64,000 nt of DNA from Lacrimispora celerecrescens (GTDB taxonomy: Bacteria > Bacillota > Clostridia > Lachnospirales > Lachnospiraceae): assembly GCF_000732605.1 (NCBI RefSeq), contig NZ_JPME01000031.1, positions 1-64,000 of the forward strand, in the 5' to 3' direction. A model generated the notes under the pieces. The model worked only from the letters and a program-made list of their open reading frames with translations, was not told the DNA's origin and did no database searches. Each line of letters opens with the position of its first letter. Within the stretch, counting starts at the first letter, position 1. Both the position numbers and the translations under genes were made by a program. Below are positions 1 to 10,900 of this stretch, in pieces.

Positions 1-1184
1 TGGATTTCGTCTTTCATATGTCCGAAAAAAGATTCCTGTGGTGCATTATCCCAGCAGTTACCACGTCTGGACATTGACTGTCTTAGTTCTTTATCTTTCA
101 GTAGCTGTCTGAACGAAATACTTGTATAATGGCAGCCTTGATCTGAGTGCAATATTGCATCGGTCTGAAGGCTTTTTTTATGATTTTTGATTAACATATT
201 TATTGTGTCGAGTACAAAATCAACTTCAAGGGATTCGCTAAGAACATAGGCCAATACCTGTTTCGTACAGGCATCTTTTATTACAGATAAATATGCTTTA
301 CATCCATGGTTGTAAAACAGATACGTAATATCGGTGAGAAGGATTTTGCCTGCACCATGTTCTGAAAACTCGCGTTGTACAAGATTATCAGATACAGCAT
401 CTGTTTTTAAAGCTTTTGCCATTCTTCGATATGGATTCGCTTTACGTATAGGACAAAACAAGTTGAATTTCTTCATTAAACGACTGATTTTCTTTTGATT
501 CATACGTACTCCCATATGAAGCAAGCGCATGTAGATACTGCGCCTTCCTTTATCATAACCACGATACATATATGCTTTAAGAATCAAGTCAAAATCGGCT
601 TTATCTCTAGCATCTTTTTCATTTCGTTTATCCTTTGAATTTAACCAGTTATAATAACCGCTTCTGGATACCCGTGCCAATTCACAGAGCCAGCTGAGGT
701 TTAGTTCATTATTATCCCGTGAAATCATTTCTTGGATGAGTCTAAATTTTTCTTCTGGAGTTGCTTTCGCTTTTCTACCCATTCGGCTTGTTTGTCTAGA
801 AAATTGATTTTTTTTTAAAAACTCATTCTCCTGTTTTAAATATTTTACCTGATGTTCTAGATATGCAATATGTTCCTGTTCGGATAATTGTTTAGTTGAA
901 GGGCGTCCAGAATTATTTTTACGTGTGTCTTCAAACCCTTCCGCCCGAAGACTGAATTTTTTTATGCGTCTCGTAATTGTATCGATTCTACGTTTACCAA
1001 GCAGTTGTGGGTCAATCCCCATATCACGTAAAATAATAGAAGGCAATCTTCCAGCCTCATATTCTGTGGCAAATTTTTTTCTAAACTCAGTTGTATATGT
1101 AATTGCTTTCTCAGAAACGCGTTCAATATATGGATTATTACGAAGCTGTTCCTGCTGTTTCTCTGTAAAATAATTTTTTCCCAT
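1..1184 (-). CDS. IS3-family transposase, single-frame, C-terminus beyond window edge
   Basis: DDE-type transposase that would cut and join the ends of its IS. The start ATG at 1184 follows AAGGAG. The N-terminal part (about residues 40-110) is a helix-turn-helix region, followed by a leucine-zipper-like segment (EHQVKYLKQENEFLKKN, about 110-126). The catalytic rve core shows TDITYL, LHSDQG and, close to the window edge, NCWDNAPQESFFG, which supply the D, D and E. In most IS3 elements orfA and orfB are separate and joined by a -1 frameshift. Here the reading frame runs straight through the nine-A tract at the usual slippage position, so a single polypeptide is encoded. No stop was found up to base 1. 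It is probably intact, but the last residues are outside the window. Confidence 0.88.
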   Translation of the reverse strand, partial: MGKNYFTEKQQEQLRNNPYIERVSEKAITYTTEFRKKFATEYEAGRLPSIILRDMGIDPQLLGKRRIDTITRRIKKFSLRAEGFEDTRKNNSGRPSTKQLSEQEHIAYLEHQVKYLKQENEFLKKNQFSRQTSRMGRKAKATPEEKFRLIQEMISRDNNELNLSWLCELARVSRSGYYNWLNSKDKRNEKDARDKADFDLILKAYMYRGYDKGRRSIYMRLLHMGVRMNQKKISRLMKKFNLFCPIRKANPYRRMAKALKTDAVSDNLVQREFSEHGAGKILLTDITYLFYNHGCKAYLSVIKDACTKQVLAYVLSESLEVDFVLDTINMLIKNHKKSLQTDAILHSDQGCHYTSISFRQLLKDKELRQSMSRRGNCWDNAPQESFFGHMKDEI

Positions 1185-1218
1185 AAAGTACGCTCCTTAT
1201 TTATGCTATGAGTATAAC

Positions 1219-1243
1219 AAAAAAAGACCCTACAAGGTAGGGT
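1219..1243 (-). terminator. hairpin plus T-tract upstream of the IS3 transposase start
   Basis: On the minus strand ACCCTAC-CTT-GTAGGGT is followed by seven Ts. This is a short intrinsic-terminator shape between the element end and the transposase gene. It would damp read-through transcription from flanking DNA into the transposase, a control known in several IS families. Confidence 0.55.
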
Positions 1244-1275
1244 AAGTTAAAATATAAGCAATTTTCGCTTTTTTA

Positions 1276-1297
1276 ACTGTCTATCTTATAGGGTCCA
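1276..1297. repeat. probable outer inverted-repeat end of the IS3 element
   Basis: Reading outward-in on the minus strand, the sequence begins TGGACCCTATAAGATAGACA. The partner repeat is beyond base 1, so this is assigned only from its position upstream of the transposase and the TG terminus. Confidence 0.5.
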
Positions 1298-1378
1298 TTT
1301 TATTCTTAGACTTTACGCTTTATATATGATACAATTCAATTGTTTATGATTTTTATAACCATTACTTATGCGTAACCA

Positions 1379-1858
1379 CTATGCTTGTTTTGGTAAAATG
1401 TTTTTTATTTCCAAAACTGTAATTAACGTTTCTACTTGATCGTTAATCTTTGCAAACTCTTTTTTGCCATGATACTCTAAACTAGTGACACGATACGTAA
1501 GATCTTCTATTTTGTGAGATGTAATATCTTGCTTGATTTCCAGTACTTCTATTTTATCTGACAACTTATTTATATCAGACTTTATGCCATTGATATCAGA
1601 CTTTATATTATTGATTTCTGACCTCATACCATTGATATCAGACTTTATATCATTGATTTCTGACCTCATACCATTGATATCAGACTTTATATCATTGATT
1701 TCTGACCTCATACCATTGATATCAGACTTTATATCATTGATTTCTGACCTCATACCATTGATATCAGACTTTATATCTCGTATATCAGTCGTTAGCGGAT
1801 TAATTTTTTCGTCCATTAATGCTGCTATGGCTTGTAAATCTTCATTGGTCAATGCCAT
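1379..1858 (-). CDS. repeat-built coiled-coil protein, function unknown
   Basis: A 159-aa soluble protein with no signal peptide or membrane segment. Residues about 26-100 consist of a 14-residue unit, IKSDINGMRSEIND, repeated about four times with a degenerate half-unit at the end. Hydrophobic residues fall at 4-3 spacing (I, I, M, I), the signature of a two-heptad coiled coil. The tail continues as amphipathic helix. ATG 1858 follows AAGGAGCG. Short proteins of this layout are common and uncharacterised in Clostridia, and a structural or oligomerisation role is only inferred. The near-identical DNA repeats suggest recent expansion. There is no obvious functional link to the IS on one side or the surface locus on the other. 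Confidence 0.8.
   Translation of the reverse strand: MALTNEDLQAIAALMDEKINPLTTDIRDIKSDINGMRSEINDIKSDINGMRSEINDIKSDINGMRSEINDIKSDINGMRSEINNIKSDINGIKSDINKLSDKIEVLEIKQDITSHKIEDLTYRVTSLEYHGKKEFAKINDQVETLITVLEIKNILPKQA
1570..1776. repeat. 42-bp tandem repeats inside the coiled-coil gene
   Basis: Nearly identical 42-bp units (forward unit contains TTGATATCAGACTTTATATC and GATTTCTGACCTCATACCAT) repeat about five times without spacers. Each unit keeps the reading frame and adds 14 residues, two heptads, so copy-number changes would lengthen or shorten the coiled coil without breaking the gene. Confidence 0.9.
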
Positions 1859-2185
1859 GATATCACGCTCCTTATAATGTGCTAATTATATCTCTTCCAG
1901 TAATAATGCTATCTTTATTATATCATATTTGGTTTCATAAAGTCTATTTAATTATCAATAAATCATAAAGGAATCATGGTCGTCTATCTCTTAAGGAAAG
2001 CAGTCGCACTTACATGTTACCTTTGTCGTATATCTCCCTTAATAACCACGAACGCCTTTATGTTTATATTCGCGGAGCAGTAATCCGAGAGACCTCTCTG
2101 TCGGCTCGTAGTGATACTCGTAAATCTCTTTATACACGCGGATCAGCTACTCCCTCAAAAACAATTCTCTTATCTTGGTGATGAC
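1859..2185. other. gap between coiled-coil gene and lipoprotein gene
   Basis: About 330 bases without a secure gene. The part near 1859-2038 is AT-rich and presumably carries the promoter of the coiled-coil gene, but no clean -35/-10 pair was picked out. The part 2039-2137 holds a short coding-looking frame, listed separately. Confidence 0.5.
2039..2137 (-). CDS. possible 32-aa peptide or gene remnant
   Basis: A GTG-initiated frame follows the lipoprotein gene on the same strand. Its charged, helical-looking product begins VYKEIYEYHYEPTERS and ends REYKHKGVRGY. Amino-acid usage looks protein-like rather than random, and a GAGGGAG stretch lies about 15 bases upstream. An in-frame stop sits just before, so it could equally be the tail of a decayed gene. 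I do not recognise the family. Confidence 0.25.
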   Translation of the reverse strand: MYKEIYEYHYEPTERSLGLLLREYKHKGVRGY

Positions 2186-2668
2186 TCACTTTTCAATAGT
2201 CAATAAGACCCCTGCATCAATTTCAGTTATCTGCTCCATACTATCCGGATCATACACCATGAACACAGCAGTTGCAATATACTCCCCGACTTCTGGTACT
2301 TGTTCCAGATCCACATAAGCATTTCGCTCACCCGGCTTCAGTATTTCCGAACAAAACAATTCTTCTCCCGTGTCATTAAGAGTTAATTTCACCTTTACAT
2401 ACTGTTCATTCTCTGCCGGATTTCCAATCATCAGATTGCAGCGTTTTCCACCTCTTGATACCGTTGGACTAGCATTCACCTGGATCATAAAATAAGAAGG
2501 CTCCTTTTGATCACCGTTCTGCCCTGGAACATGGGTTGGGAGTACATATTCTCCATCCTTTGCCTCCTCTGCGAACTGATAAGCCCTCTCCTTGCCGCCA
2601 CTCTGTGAGCAGCCGGCGGAAAGCAATAAAGCAAGTGCAATCAACGTTCCAGCTATTATGACTTTCAT
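2186..2668 (-). CDS. lipoprotein with the locus-specific shared ectodomain
   Basis: Last gene of the surface locus. The preferred start is ATG 2668 (MKVIIAGT), four bases after the upstream stop. A longer in-frame TTG start at 2710 exists but would precede the signal peptide. A lipobox LLSAGC predicts export and lipid anchoring outside the membrane. The C-terminal roughly 95 residues (NDTGEELFCSEILKPGERNA, then GEYIATAVFMVYDPDS) align by eye with the ectodomains of three other proteins in this locus (4351-4956, 18610-19167, 19164-19709), which share DDTGEVLY, LxPGxYI and GDYxxTA. The function of the domain is unknown. A beta-sandwich accessory role in fibre assembly is inferred. Confidence 0.8.
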   Translation of the reverse strand: MKVIIAGTLIALALLLSAGCSQSGGKERAYQFAEEAKDGEYVLPTHVPGQNGDQKEPSYFMIQVNASPTVSRGGKRCNLMIGNPAENEQYVKVKLTLNDTGEELFCSEILKPGERNAYVDLEQVPEVGEYIATAVFMVYDPDSMEQITEIDAGVLLTIEK

Positions 2669-2672
2669 ATTT

Positions 2673-3572
2673 TTACTCAATGATTTTATCAACAATTTCA
2701 ACGCTCTCAATCACCACGTCTTTCTTCGGCTTTCGTTCTTCGGCCGATACCTTTACCTGGGTAATTGCTTCTGCTACATTCAGTCCATTAACAATCTGAC
2801 CAAATACCGTATGACTATAATCCAGTCCCCATGCACCTCCGACCTGGCTGTACCGCACTCCGACAGGTGCATACTTTGCCTCATATTCACTCGGTATGCC
2901 ATCGGTTGCTATGGCCTGAATTTCTTTATTTAAATCCTCCTCAAATTTTTGAATCTCCTCTTGACTCAGTTCTTTTTCCTTACCAAGCTCTTCTAAATCT
3001 TTCAGACGCAGATTCATCAGATCATTCATATAGCAGTTATCCGGGATAATCCGGTCATCATCCGGAACTTCCGCTCTTACGAGAAGATAAAACTGACTCA
3101 AATTACTGTCGCGGGTATTGCCTCCGTCTCCGGCCATTGCGACTGCACCCTTAAAATGATACAGTCCATTATCCACCTCATCTTCAAACGGCTCTCCCCA
3201 AAGACTTCTCTCCTCTGCTTCCGGATCTCCAGGTCTCCCGCCCTGGGTCAGTTCCTCGCGCTTTGCGTAATAGAACAGACTGCCGTTATAGTAACCTTCA
3301 TTTGCTAAACCGATAAAATTCTCCACTGCTTTAGGAGCTTGTTCCGGATACAGCAGAATGGTAACATCTCCAGCCGTCGTATGGAGAATTGCGTAAGGTC
3401 CATCAGACTCCACTAATTGCGGATTCGCTGCCGGTTCTGCCTGAATAGGAAAGCTGTCCGCAATATCCGGAGACACCGCTACATAGGTCTGTTTCTTTGC
3501 GCAGCCAGCAGCCAGCATAGCAGTCAGACCCGCCAAACATACAAGCCGAATTATCTTATTCTTATTTTTCAT
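2673..3572 (-). CDS. cyclophilin-type peptidyl-prolyl isomerase-like lipoprotein
   Basis: Exported lipoprotein (lipobox LAAGC, about residues 20-24) with a cyclophilin domain from about residue 78: GPYAILHTTAGDVTILLYPE, then KAVENFIGLANEGYYNG, TQGG, SQFYLLV and HTVFGQIVNGLNVAEAI. Cyclophilins speed up prolyl cis-trans isomerisation, and surface-exposed ones act as folding helpers for exported proteins. The usual FHRVIPGFM catalytic stretch reads FYYAKREEL here, so the catalytic arginine is displaced or missing, and a chaperone or scaffold role is possible. A helical insert (about 165-210) separates conserved blocks. The gene overlaps the sortase gene by 11 bases, so the two are probably translationally coupled. 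Confidence 0.85.
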   Translation of the reverse strand: MKNKNKIIRLVCLAGLTAMLAAGCAKKQTYVAVSPDIADSFPIQAEPAANPQLVESDGPYAILHTTAGDVTILLYPEQAPKAVENFIGLANEGYYNGSLFYYAKREELTQGGRPGDPEAEERSLWGEPFEDEVDNGLYHFKGAVAMAGDGGNTRDSNLSQFYLLVRAEVPDDDRIIPDNCYMNDLMNLRLKDLEELGKEKELSQEEIQKFEEDLNKEIQAIATDGIPSEYEAKYAPVGVRYSQVGGAWGLDYSHTVFGQIVNGLNVAEAITQVKVSAEERKPKKDVVIESVEIVDKIIE

Positions 3573-4341
3573 TCTGTACTTCCTCCATATCCCTTAAAAC
3601 TCCATATACTGCATATCTGGCATTGTTATATTCATAGGAACAGGTACAAAGTGCCAGTATTCGTTCCTTTTCCTCTACCACGACTGAGCTTTTAAATGTT
3701 GAAGAAACCAAAAGCTTTTTTAACCATTTGTCCTGCGCATCTGTACTTTCAAACATGAATGGAAAGGTTCCATTCTGGCCATCCAGTATCTCTCCGGCAA
3801 ATATCTCTACCCGGTAATTCTTTTGCGGAGTATACAAATACATGATGGGATGCTCTTCATAATACTTTTGGTTCTTATAACCAGAAAGAGAGGAGAACAT
3901 CCGCCCTCCCCTGATGTGATGACCATACAGAACAGTCACATCATCCAGAAACTTTTTCCGGTTTTGACTCTCCATGAAAATGGAGCCTATGATGCTTCTT
4001 GCGCCATCAGCAGTATGATTCAGATAATAATCATTATCCGCTCCCTGCACAACCGGATAATCAATATCAGTTCCCGGAGACCAGAGCCAGCCTGCAATAT
4101 CCGGATTCCATTGTAACAACGTATTAAAATCCGGCTCTTTCCGTATATCTGAATCAGCGGCGGCATGATCTTTAACTGCCGCATCAGCCGATTCCCGGAA
4201 TGTTTGCTCTCTAAGCTGGGCATAGACTCGCTCTGCCTGTACCCTGGGTTTCATCTCCTGATATAAATTCCAACCACAGAAAACGGTCCCTGCCATGCAT
4301 AAAAAAGACAGTCCCAAAAGTAATACTCGTTTCTTCTTCAT
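3562..4341 (-). CDS. srtB: class B sortase
   Basis: Membrane transpeptidase that cleaves a sorting motif in exported proteins and joins them to peptidoglycan or to each other. An N-terminal signal-anchor (residues about 5-25) precedes the sortase fold. Catalytic residues are visible: YGHH with His141, LCTCSY with Cys234, and NARYAV with Arg242. Length (259 aa) fits class B. It sits inside the locus with one clear sorting-signal substrate (IPKTG protein at 17766-18566) and next to a cyclophilin-like lipoprotein, so it is probably dedicated to this locus rather than a housekeeping enzyme. Confidence 0.93.
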   Translation of the reverse strand: MKKKRVLLLGLSFLCMAGTVFCGWNLYQEMKPRVQAERVYAQLREQTFRESADAAVKDHAAADSDIRKEPDFNTLLQWNPDIAGWLWSPGTDIDYPVVQGADNDYYLNHTADGARSIIGSIFMESQNRKKFLDDVTVLYGHHIRGGRMFSSLSGYKNQKYYEEHPIMYLYTPQKNYRVEIFAGEILDGQNGTFPFMFESTDAQDKWLKKLLVSSTFKSSVVVEEKERILALCTCSYEYNNARYAVYGVLRDMEEVQNEK

Positions 4342-4350
4342 CCTGATATC

Positions 4351-4956
4351 CTAATTAAGTACACATACCTGAATCTTTACCTGAACCTGCCCGATATCAT
4401 CCAAAGACTCCGGATCGGTGGCAATTACCTGGGCAGTACAAGCGTAGTCTCCAGCCGGAAGATTTTTCTTTAACTTTATCTTATCAATATACTGTCCCGG
4501 CTTTAACCCTTTGCTCTCATACAACACTTCATTCGTATCATCTCTGAGAATCACTACGCGGCAGTAATAACGGTTCTGGGGAATATTCTCCAATCCAATG
4601 GAGCCTTCGCTTTTTCCATCATTGAAAATGGCTTTGGCATTCATGGATACATTAAACATTCCTTCTTCCACAACAGAATTAAGAATATCCTGTACTTCCG
4701 CAGGTGTTTTTCCCTGTAAAGAACCATCCTTAGCTAGCTTGTCAAACCAATATTTGGTTGTGGCATCCATCACCTGATTATGTGTATACCACCAGTATCC
4801 GCCACCTGCACCGGCAACAATAAATAATAACAGGAGTAGAAGAAGGGCTTTCTTTCTGCCCTTCTCCTTTTCCTTTCTACTGTTTTTTTTACCGGCTCCC
4901 AGTGGTCTATTCGTGGTTTTCTCTTGAACAAATTGTGTTTCATTAAATCCTTCCAA
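4351..4956 (-). CDS. membrane-anchored protein with the locus-specific shared ectodomain
   Basis: The start is TTG 4956 after GAGAGG. A basic cytoplasmic head (about 1-36) precedes one membrane helix (KALLLLLLLFIVAGAGGGYW) and an extracellular part. The ectodomain carries QGKTPAEVQDILNSVVEEGM, then ENIPQNRYYCRVVILRDDT, LKPGQYI and GDYACTA. It is the closest relative of the 181-aa protein at 19164-19709, matching it through the whole ectodomain. One copy lies on each side of the giant gene. An assembly or anchoring role is inferred, and I recognise no named family. Confidence 0.8.
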   Translation of the reverse strand: MEGFNETQFVQEKTTNRPLGAGKKNSRKEKEKGRKKALLLLLLLFIVAGAGGGYWWYTHNQVMDATTKYWFDKLAKDGSLQGKTPAEVQDILNSVVEEGMFNVSMNAKAIFNDGKSEGSIGLENIPQNRYYCRVVILRDDTNEVLYESKGLKPGQYIDKIKLKKNLPAGDYACTAQVIATDPESLDDIGQVQVKIQVCVLN

Positions 4957-4981
4957 CGCTTAAACCTCTCTTTCGACTGTG

Positions 4982-7900
4982 TTAAGGAGTCCTTCTGGAC
5001 GGATCAATCTCTACCTTATATTTTAACAGATATTTTGCTTTGGCCTTAATTGGGCCGCCATTACTTCCGTCCATGTATTCTTGTACTTGGGTCTTAGTAG
5101 ATCCTTCAACCACTAAGTCAGGATCTATATACTTCTCCACAAACCCACTGCCACTGCCTACCGCTCCAATAAAGGTAAATTTACCGGACATTTCCTTCTT
5201 CAAGGTTCCCAAAGCAACCGGCGCTGCAGCAACCGGTGATTCTGCGTAAGGTTGTAACGAGGTCTCAGCGATAACGAAGCCTGAGCCGCTGGTGACATCA
5301 TCTAAGCCTTTTACTGCCAGATATAAATCATTAGCAGTCGCTGCTGCGGCCGCACTGGCTGTCAGGTTCATCGGATCAGCTGTAATACCAGCCTCTATTG
5401 TCTTATTTTCAAATCCGGAAATGAAAACCTTCGCATCATAGTTGCCCTTATTTTTAATCGTATATTCCGGTGCTGTAAACAGATCCGTACCTGCTGAAGG
5501 ATCGCTGATAACACCCATTAACTTATTCGTACTGTCATAAGAACCTTTCCGGCATACGACAAGATAAATATCGGCCGGTACTTCCACTTTCAGAACTTCC
5601 CAATCCTGTAATTCAAGAACATCCGGGTCGTTCTCTGCTTCTACCAGAAATAACTCCTCCGGTACCGTGCTTCCTAAATGGAAATGATCCTGCTCTGTAT
5701 CCGCATTGGGATTATAAGCTGAATTATTGGTAAAGCGAACCACATCTCTGCCTTTTACCGCGTGATCCATATCAATATCAAAAATTTGATTATCCGGTAT
5801 CGCTACCGCCGTCTGAATCACATGGTCTTCTCCCCAGACCGGCTGTTCTGGCGTTCCGGTATTCTCAGTGGTCAAATAAAATGCCTTAGGATTGTCAGCC
5901 AGATTTTCCGGAGCACTCTTAATCGTAAAGGTTCCGTCCTGATATGCCACAGACCCTTTCGCTGCCACGTTATTCTTAAATAAAGCACCGTCAACAATCG
6001 TTGTGCCGCTGTTGGAGATCGCACCGCCATGCTGGCCACTGGAATCACCATCCGCATAGGTATTCTTATTATCAAAAAGCGCAACATCTGACAGAAGATT
6101 CAAAGTTCCGCCTTTTTCAACTGTGATCAGCGGTGTCTTTGCTTCGCTATTCCGGCTTACTACCGCACCTTTGGGAAGGTCTGGACTCTCCTTTTTTTCA
6201 CTGTGCCCGTCAAAATTTACATTCGCACTGAACCGGGCGGATGCACCATCCTTGACATTCAGCAATACACCGGTATAGTCAGCCACATCATACTCTTCAG
6301 ATTCTGCATCATCCGAACTTTCCCGTGCAAAATCCGGCTGTATATAACGGACAATATTAACTTTAGAGGTACTTCCCAGTATAACGTTTCCATCATTGCC
6401 AACATAAGACATTCCCGTCACCTGGATATCGCTTTCCACCTGAATGGCATTAACAACATAAATTGTATTTCCACCACGGGTCTTTAATAACTCAAAAGCT
6501 CTTCTCAGCGTTCTTACAGGATTCTTCGGAGTGGAACCGGCCTTCGGGTCAAACAGATCATCATTACCTTTCGGTGTTCCATCAATATAGACGGCTACCG
6601 GCACGGAAAGCTCCAGGATATGAGGATAGCCTGCGCGGTTTGAGAGGTAGAAGTAATCTTTTACTCTTTCTTCCAACAGGAAATAACCAGCATCGGTAGC
6701 TGATGCAGTGAAGCTTTGTGGATAATGAACCACATCTCTGCCCATATAAGGGTCTCTCATCAATACCTGGAAACTATTCTTTACCGGAGTACCATATACA
6801 TCTGCAGTTAAATAACGGCTGGTCTCTGTGTTTTCACCTTTAGTTCCAAATCCCTCTAAAAATACGCTTCCACCAAAAATCGTCTCATAGCTGAAATGCA
6901 GGAATCCATTGCTGTACACATCTGTGCCTCCAATCACCCCATTGTCTAATGCAAGGTTGGAAAATTCAGTAGACTCAAGAATACAGGTTCCTCCATCCAA
7001 CAACTCAATACCAGCACTGCTACCTTCGTAAACAAGAGAGTTATCCAAATAACCGACCACTTTATCCTTATGCTTTTTTTCATTAACATTATTAACAAAC
7101 ATCGTTACGGTCGATATACTATTGCTCTCATCTTCCGCACGGTTACATTTCAGCGTGCCGTCGTTTTTTACTGTAATCAGCGGAGACTTTGCCTTTACAG
7201 CCGGAGCTGTTAATGTCGGATAGCTGCTGTCACTGCTAATTGAATGACCATCCAGATAAATACCGCTTAAAGTCAGCTTTCCCCCATGATCAATATTGAA
7301 CAGACTATCACGTAATGTTGCTCTGTTGTATCCTTCATAAACAGGATCTTCTGCATTGTAGTTTTTAGGCATGGAATACCGTTTGAAATATACCTGCGCC
7401 CGGATATCAACCTTTTCAGTAGTTAAATCCATATAGTATCCCTCATAGTGATAGGTTCCGTTACTATCAGGAACTTTAAGATTCATCAGTTGAATATCGC
7501 TTTCCTCTCCGTCAATATCCAAAGTACCTACAATATAAACAAGGACACCCATGGTAATTTCCTGTTCTTTAATCTCCTCAAAGGTCCGTTTTAATGTCTT
7601 AAACGCCGTCTCTGGAGTTGTTCCAGCTGTTTCATCATTACTGTCAGATCCATGCTGTCCATCCAGGTAAATCACCTTTCTTAGACTCAATTCCAAAATG
7701 TTGGGTTCTGAATTGTTGTTCACAATATCGTATAATGCCTTGATTGCATCATCGAATGAATAATGATTCAGTTCTGTCTCACCAGGCGTTGGGACATTAC
7801 TATATTTAATCAAAGGACGGCCATTGTAATCATTGCTTACAGAAATCTGCAAAGGTTCTGAAGGCAGATAGAGCGCATCTGGCTGTATATATGCCGAAGT

Positions 7901-10900
7901 TATATCGGCTGTACCATCTAAATATACTTTACCGGATATTGTCGGCGAACCAGTCAGATAAAGCTGTCCAAGGGATGATTGATTGCTTTCACTTGCATGA
8001 AGGTAAATTGCGCTTCCATCAACTGCGCTGTTCCCTTTCATCTCACCTCCGCTAATCCTCAGGCTCCCTCCTTCTGCTACCTGGAAGGCGCCGCCTTTTG
8101 AAGGCAGGTTGTATACACGCCCATCCTCGGCAATATAGTTACCGTTGTTATAGTTTCCTGAAAAGACTGCACCGCTTTCCACTGTTACATTGACTCCTGA
8201 GAGGATATTCACCAGACTGTCTCCATTATGCTCCGTACTGTCTGTGTTTCTCCGTCCCTGAATCGTAATATCACTGAATACCAGTTCACTGCCCGGCTCA
8301 ATCAAACAGCCGTGATATTCCCTCTCAAGCTCCTGCGTCTCAGTTCCGTCGCTTTCATAAACAGGGAATCCGGTATAACGGCACATATAAGCGGTTTTGG
8401 GTAATGTCCAGAGAGCTTCGCCGTCTATATTACTCGCTTTATCGTAAATATATATCACATAATGATCAAAAGTTCCGTTACCCGTTGCCCCCACACTCTT
8501 CGCTTTGTTAAAGCTCTTTACGGCTTGGCTCGGCTTTAATCCGTTGTTCGTATCTTTGCCGTGTTCCGAATCAAGATAAACTGCCTTCATCAGAATTAAG
8601 CACTGCTCTTCCTTTACACCTGCCACATTTCCTGCTGGGTTGCTGGTTCTTCCCTGATCCAGTACAAATGGATTCGACCGTACATCAAAATACTTTAGGT
8701 AGGAAGTGACATTTGTTACTTTATTGCCATCCGGTTCAACAACAACACTGCCTTTTTTAAAGTAGTCGAAATTTAAGCATACGCGGTAGGAACGTCCGGC
8801 CTGGTAAATTGAATCGCTTACTTTTATAGCACTTTGAGTTTGTTTTAAATAAATGCTGTCACGGATATCCGCACCACCGCCATACAGTTCAAAGCCATTC
8901 CGCTCAACATAAATTGGCGAGTATTTATCGACAGGCTGCTGTCCTGATACATTTGTCGTATTTCCGCTGATTTGTCCGCCGGAGAAAATCAATTTGGAAG
9001 AACTGCTGGTTCCGTAATAGAAAATTGCACTGCCATACCTGCCTTCATTCCCACGGATAATTCCTCCGCTGATCGTTACATTTCCGTTATAGTTTACAAT
9101 TGTACCAGCCACTGCCGGATATAAATCATTTGAAGCAACCCTGTTATTCTCAATCATGCCTCCTCTCATCTCCATATTGCTGTAACTGCCATTCACATTA
9201 ATCGTTCCAATACTGTTACTAGTACCTCCTGCACCCAGAATATTTAGATCGTTATTTATTATCTGCCCTGATTTCATAATCAACTTCCCTTGCTGATTGG
9301 CATCTACCCCCTGAACCAATACCGCAGAGGCAAGATGAAAACCACCGAGTCCGTAAGTTGAAGGTTCTTCCCAGCCCATATTCCGAATGGTTCCGCCGTT
9401 TATCTCAAGTATACCGCCATAAACATCCACACCTAATACTGTGTAATTACTCAACCTACTCTCACTGTTCGTTACTGCCTTGTTGTTCTGCAGTACTGCA
9501 CCTTCATCAAGGATAGCGGTCTTTCCTCTTTCAATCGCCAGCAGCTCAATATTCCCCCGGCTTTGACTTGATGTCAAAATAGTATTACCATTCTCTGAAC
9601 CGCCGTCAATTGTGATATTTTTAAACGTAACTGTAGACGCATAAGTATTGTCATAGGGCAGTCTAATCAGTGTACCGCTAAACCTTTCATATCGGATCAC
9701 CAGCGGCTGCCATTGATCTCCGCTCTGAGTATTCTTTACATATCCTCCGGGACCGAATGACCAGTCCTCATCTCCTAACAAGACATTGACAGTTCCACAG
9801 ATGATAATATTCGCTTTCTCCGTATAATTTCCCATTCCCTCCAACAGTTCCCTGGCATGCTTAAACGTTCTGACTGCTGTCGATGAAGTGTCTCCGGAGT
9901 TGCTATCATTACCATTCCCTGACAGGTAAACATTATTTTCTCCCATCAGCACAAGGTTTGGTTTCCTCTCGGCAATCGGCCGGCTGTCTGCCATTCCATC
10001 CGCGCTGAACTTGTTGAAATATACCAGCTGACTTCCATCCACTCCATCGCTCGTAAGATCCATAATACCGATCATATCCGGTTTAACCACAGTATTACCG
10101 GTAAAACCTTCTACCAGATGCAAATCATACTTTGGAGTTGAGCCAGCCGCACTATGAGTCATTGTAATTGGCTTAGTGCCGTTATTCATATAAATCAGAC
10201 CCTTAACGGTACTTCTGCCATCCAGTTCAATATATCCATAATTATCAATTGCCCTTGCTTTATAAGAAGATGTTTCATATGGATTGTTACCGATTTCAAC
10301 CGATGCTTCTCCCTTAAGTTTTAAGGTTGTATCGGCTCCTAAATAGAGTGCATCTGTATTTCCCTTAATAGATGGTGCAGAAGGCATCTCCCCATCCGAA
10401 CTACCATTTAATTCAATAATAACATTATTGTGATAATTTGTTGAGCTAAGCGTTGCAGCGTAAATACCGCCGCCATGGTTATCACAAATTGAAGCATCAT
10501 CATTCATGATGATTTCTGCCGTTCCAGCCCTATGAGTGCTTACTGCACGGACCAGATAAATTCCCGAATTGGATAAAGCTTCACCTGATGAAGGGGCATT
10601 TGCCGAAGTGCCATTATAATCATAAAAACCATTTCCGGATATTTTTGAAGCCCCATTCATTGTCACTTTAACCGGACCAGTGGCATATATTCCGGAACTC
10701 TTGTTTCCGGAAGTAGGATCCGTACTGCTATAATCAACGTTACCGCCTATTATTGCATTATCATTTAAAATGATATCTTGGAATCCTCCGGATTCCCGTG
10801 ACCAGGAAAAAGTACCACCCAAATCAATTCCAGAACCGGCATTGCCGGATATTCTGGCATTATTGGACAACTCTACGTTAAGACGCCATATTAATCCTCT

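Larger units (their letters stand above)
1..1297 (-). mobile_element. IS3-family (IS150-like) insertion sequence, left part cut by window edge
   Basis: The element is recognised from its DDE transposase and from a likely outer terminus. On the minus strand that terminus begins TGGACCCTATAAGATAGACA, with the TG start usual for IS3-family ends. A terminator-like hairpin lies between the terminus and the transposase start. The other end and any target duplication lie outside the window, so completeness cannot be judged. Confidence 0.85.

Noticed and set aside
1570-1776. CRISPR-like array
   Set aside because: Repeats are directly adjacent with no unique spacers and are in frame within a coding sequence.
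1533-1877. 114-aa plus-strand frame over the coiled-coil gene
   Set aside because: It is the antisense image of the 42-bp repeats, repetitive in step with the real gene and without a good ribosome site.
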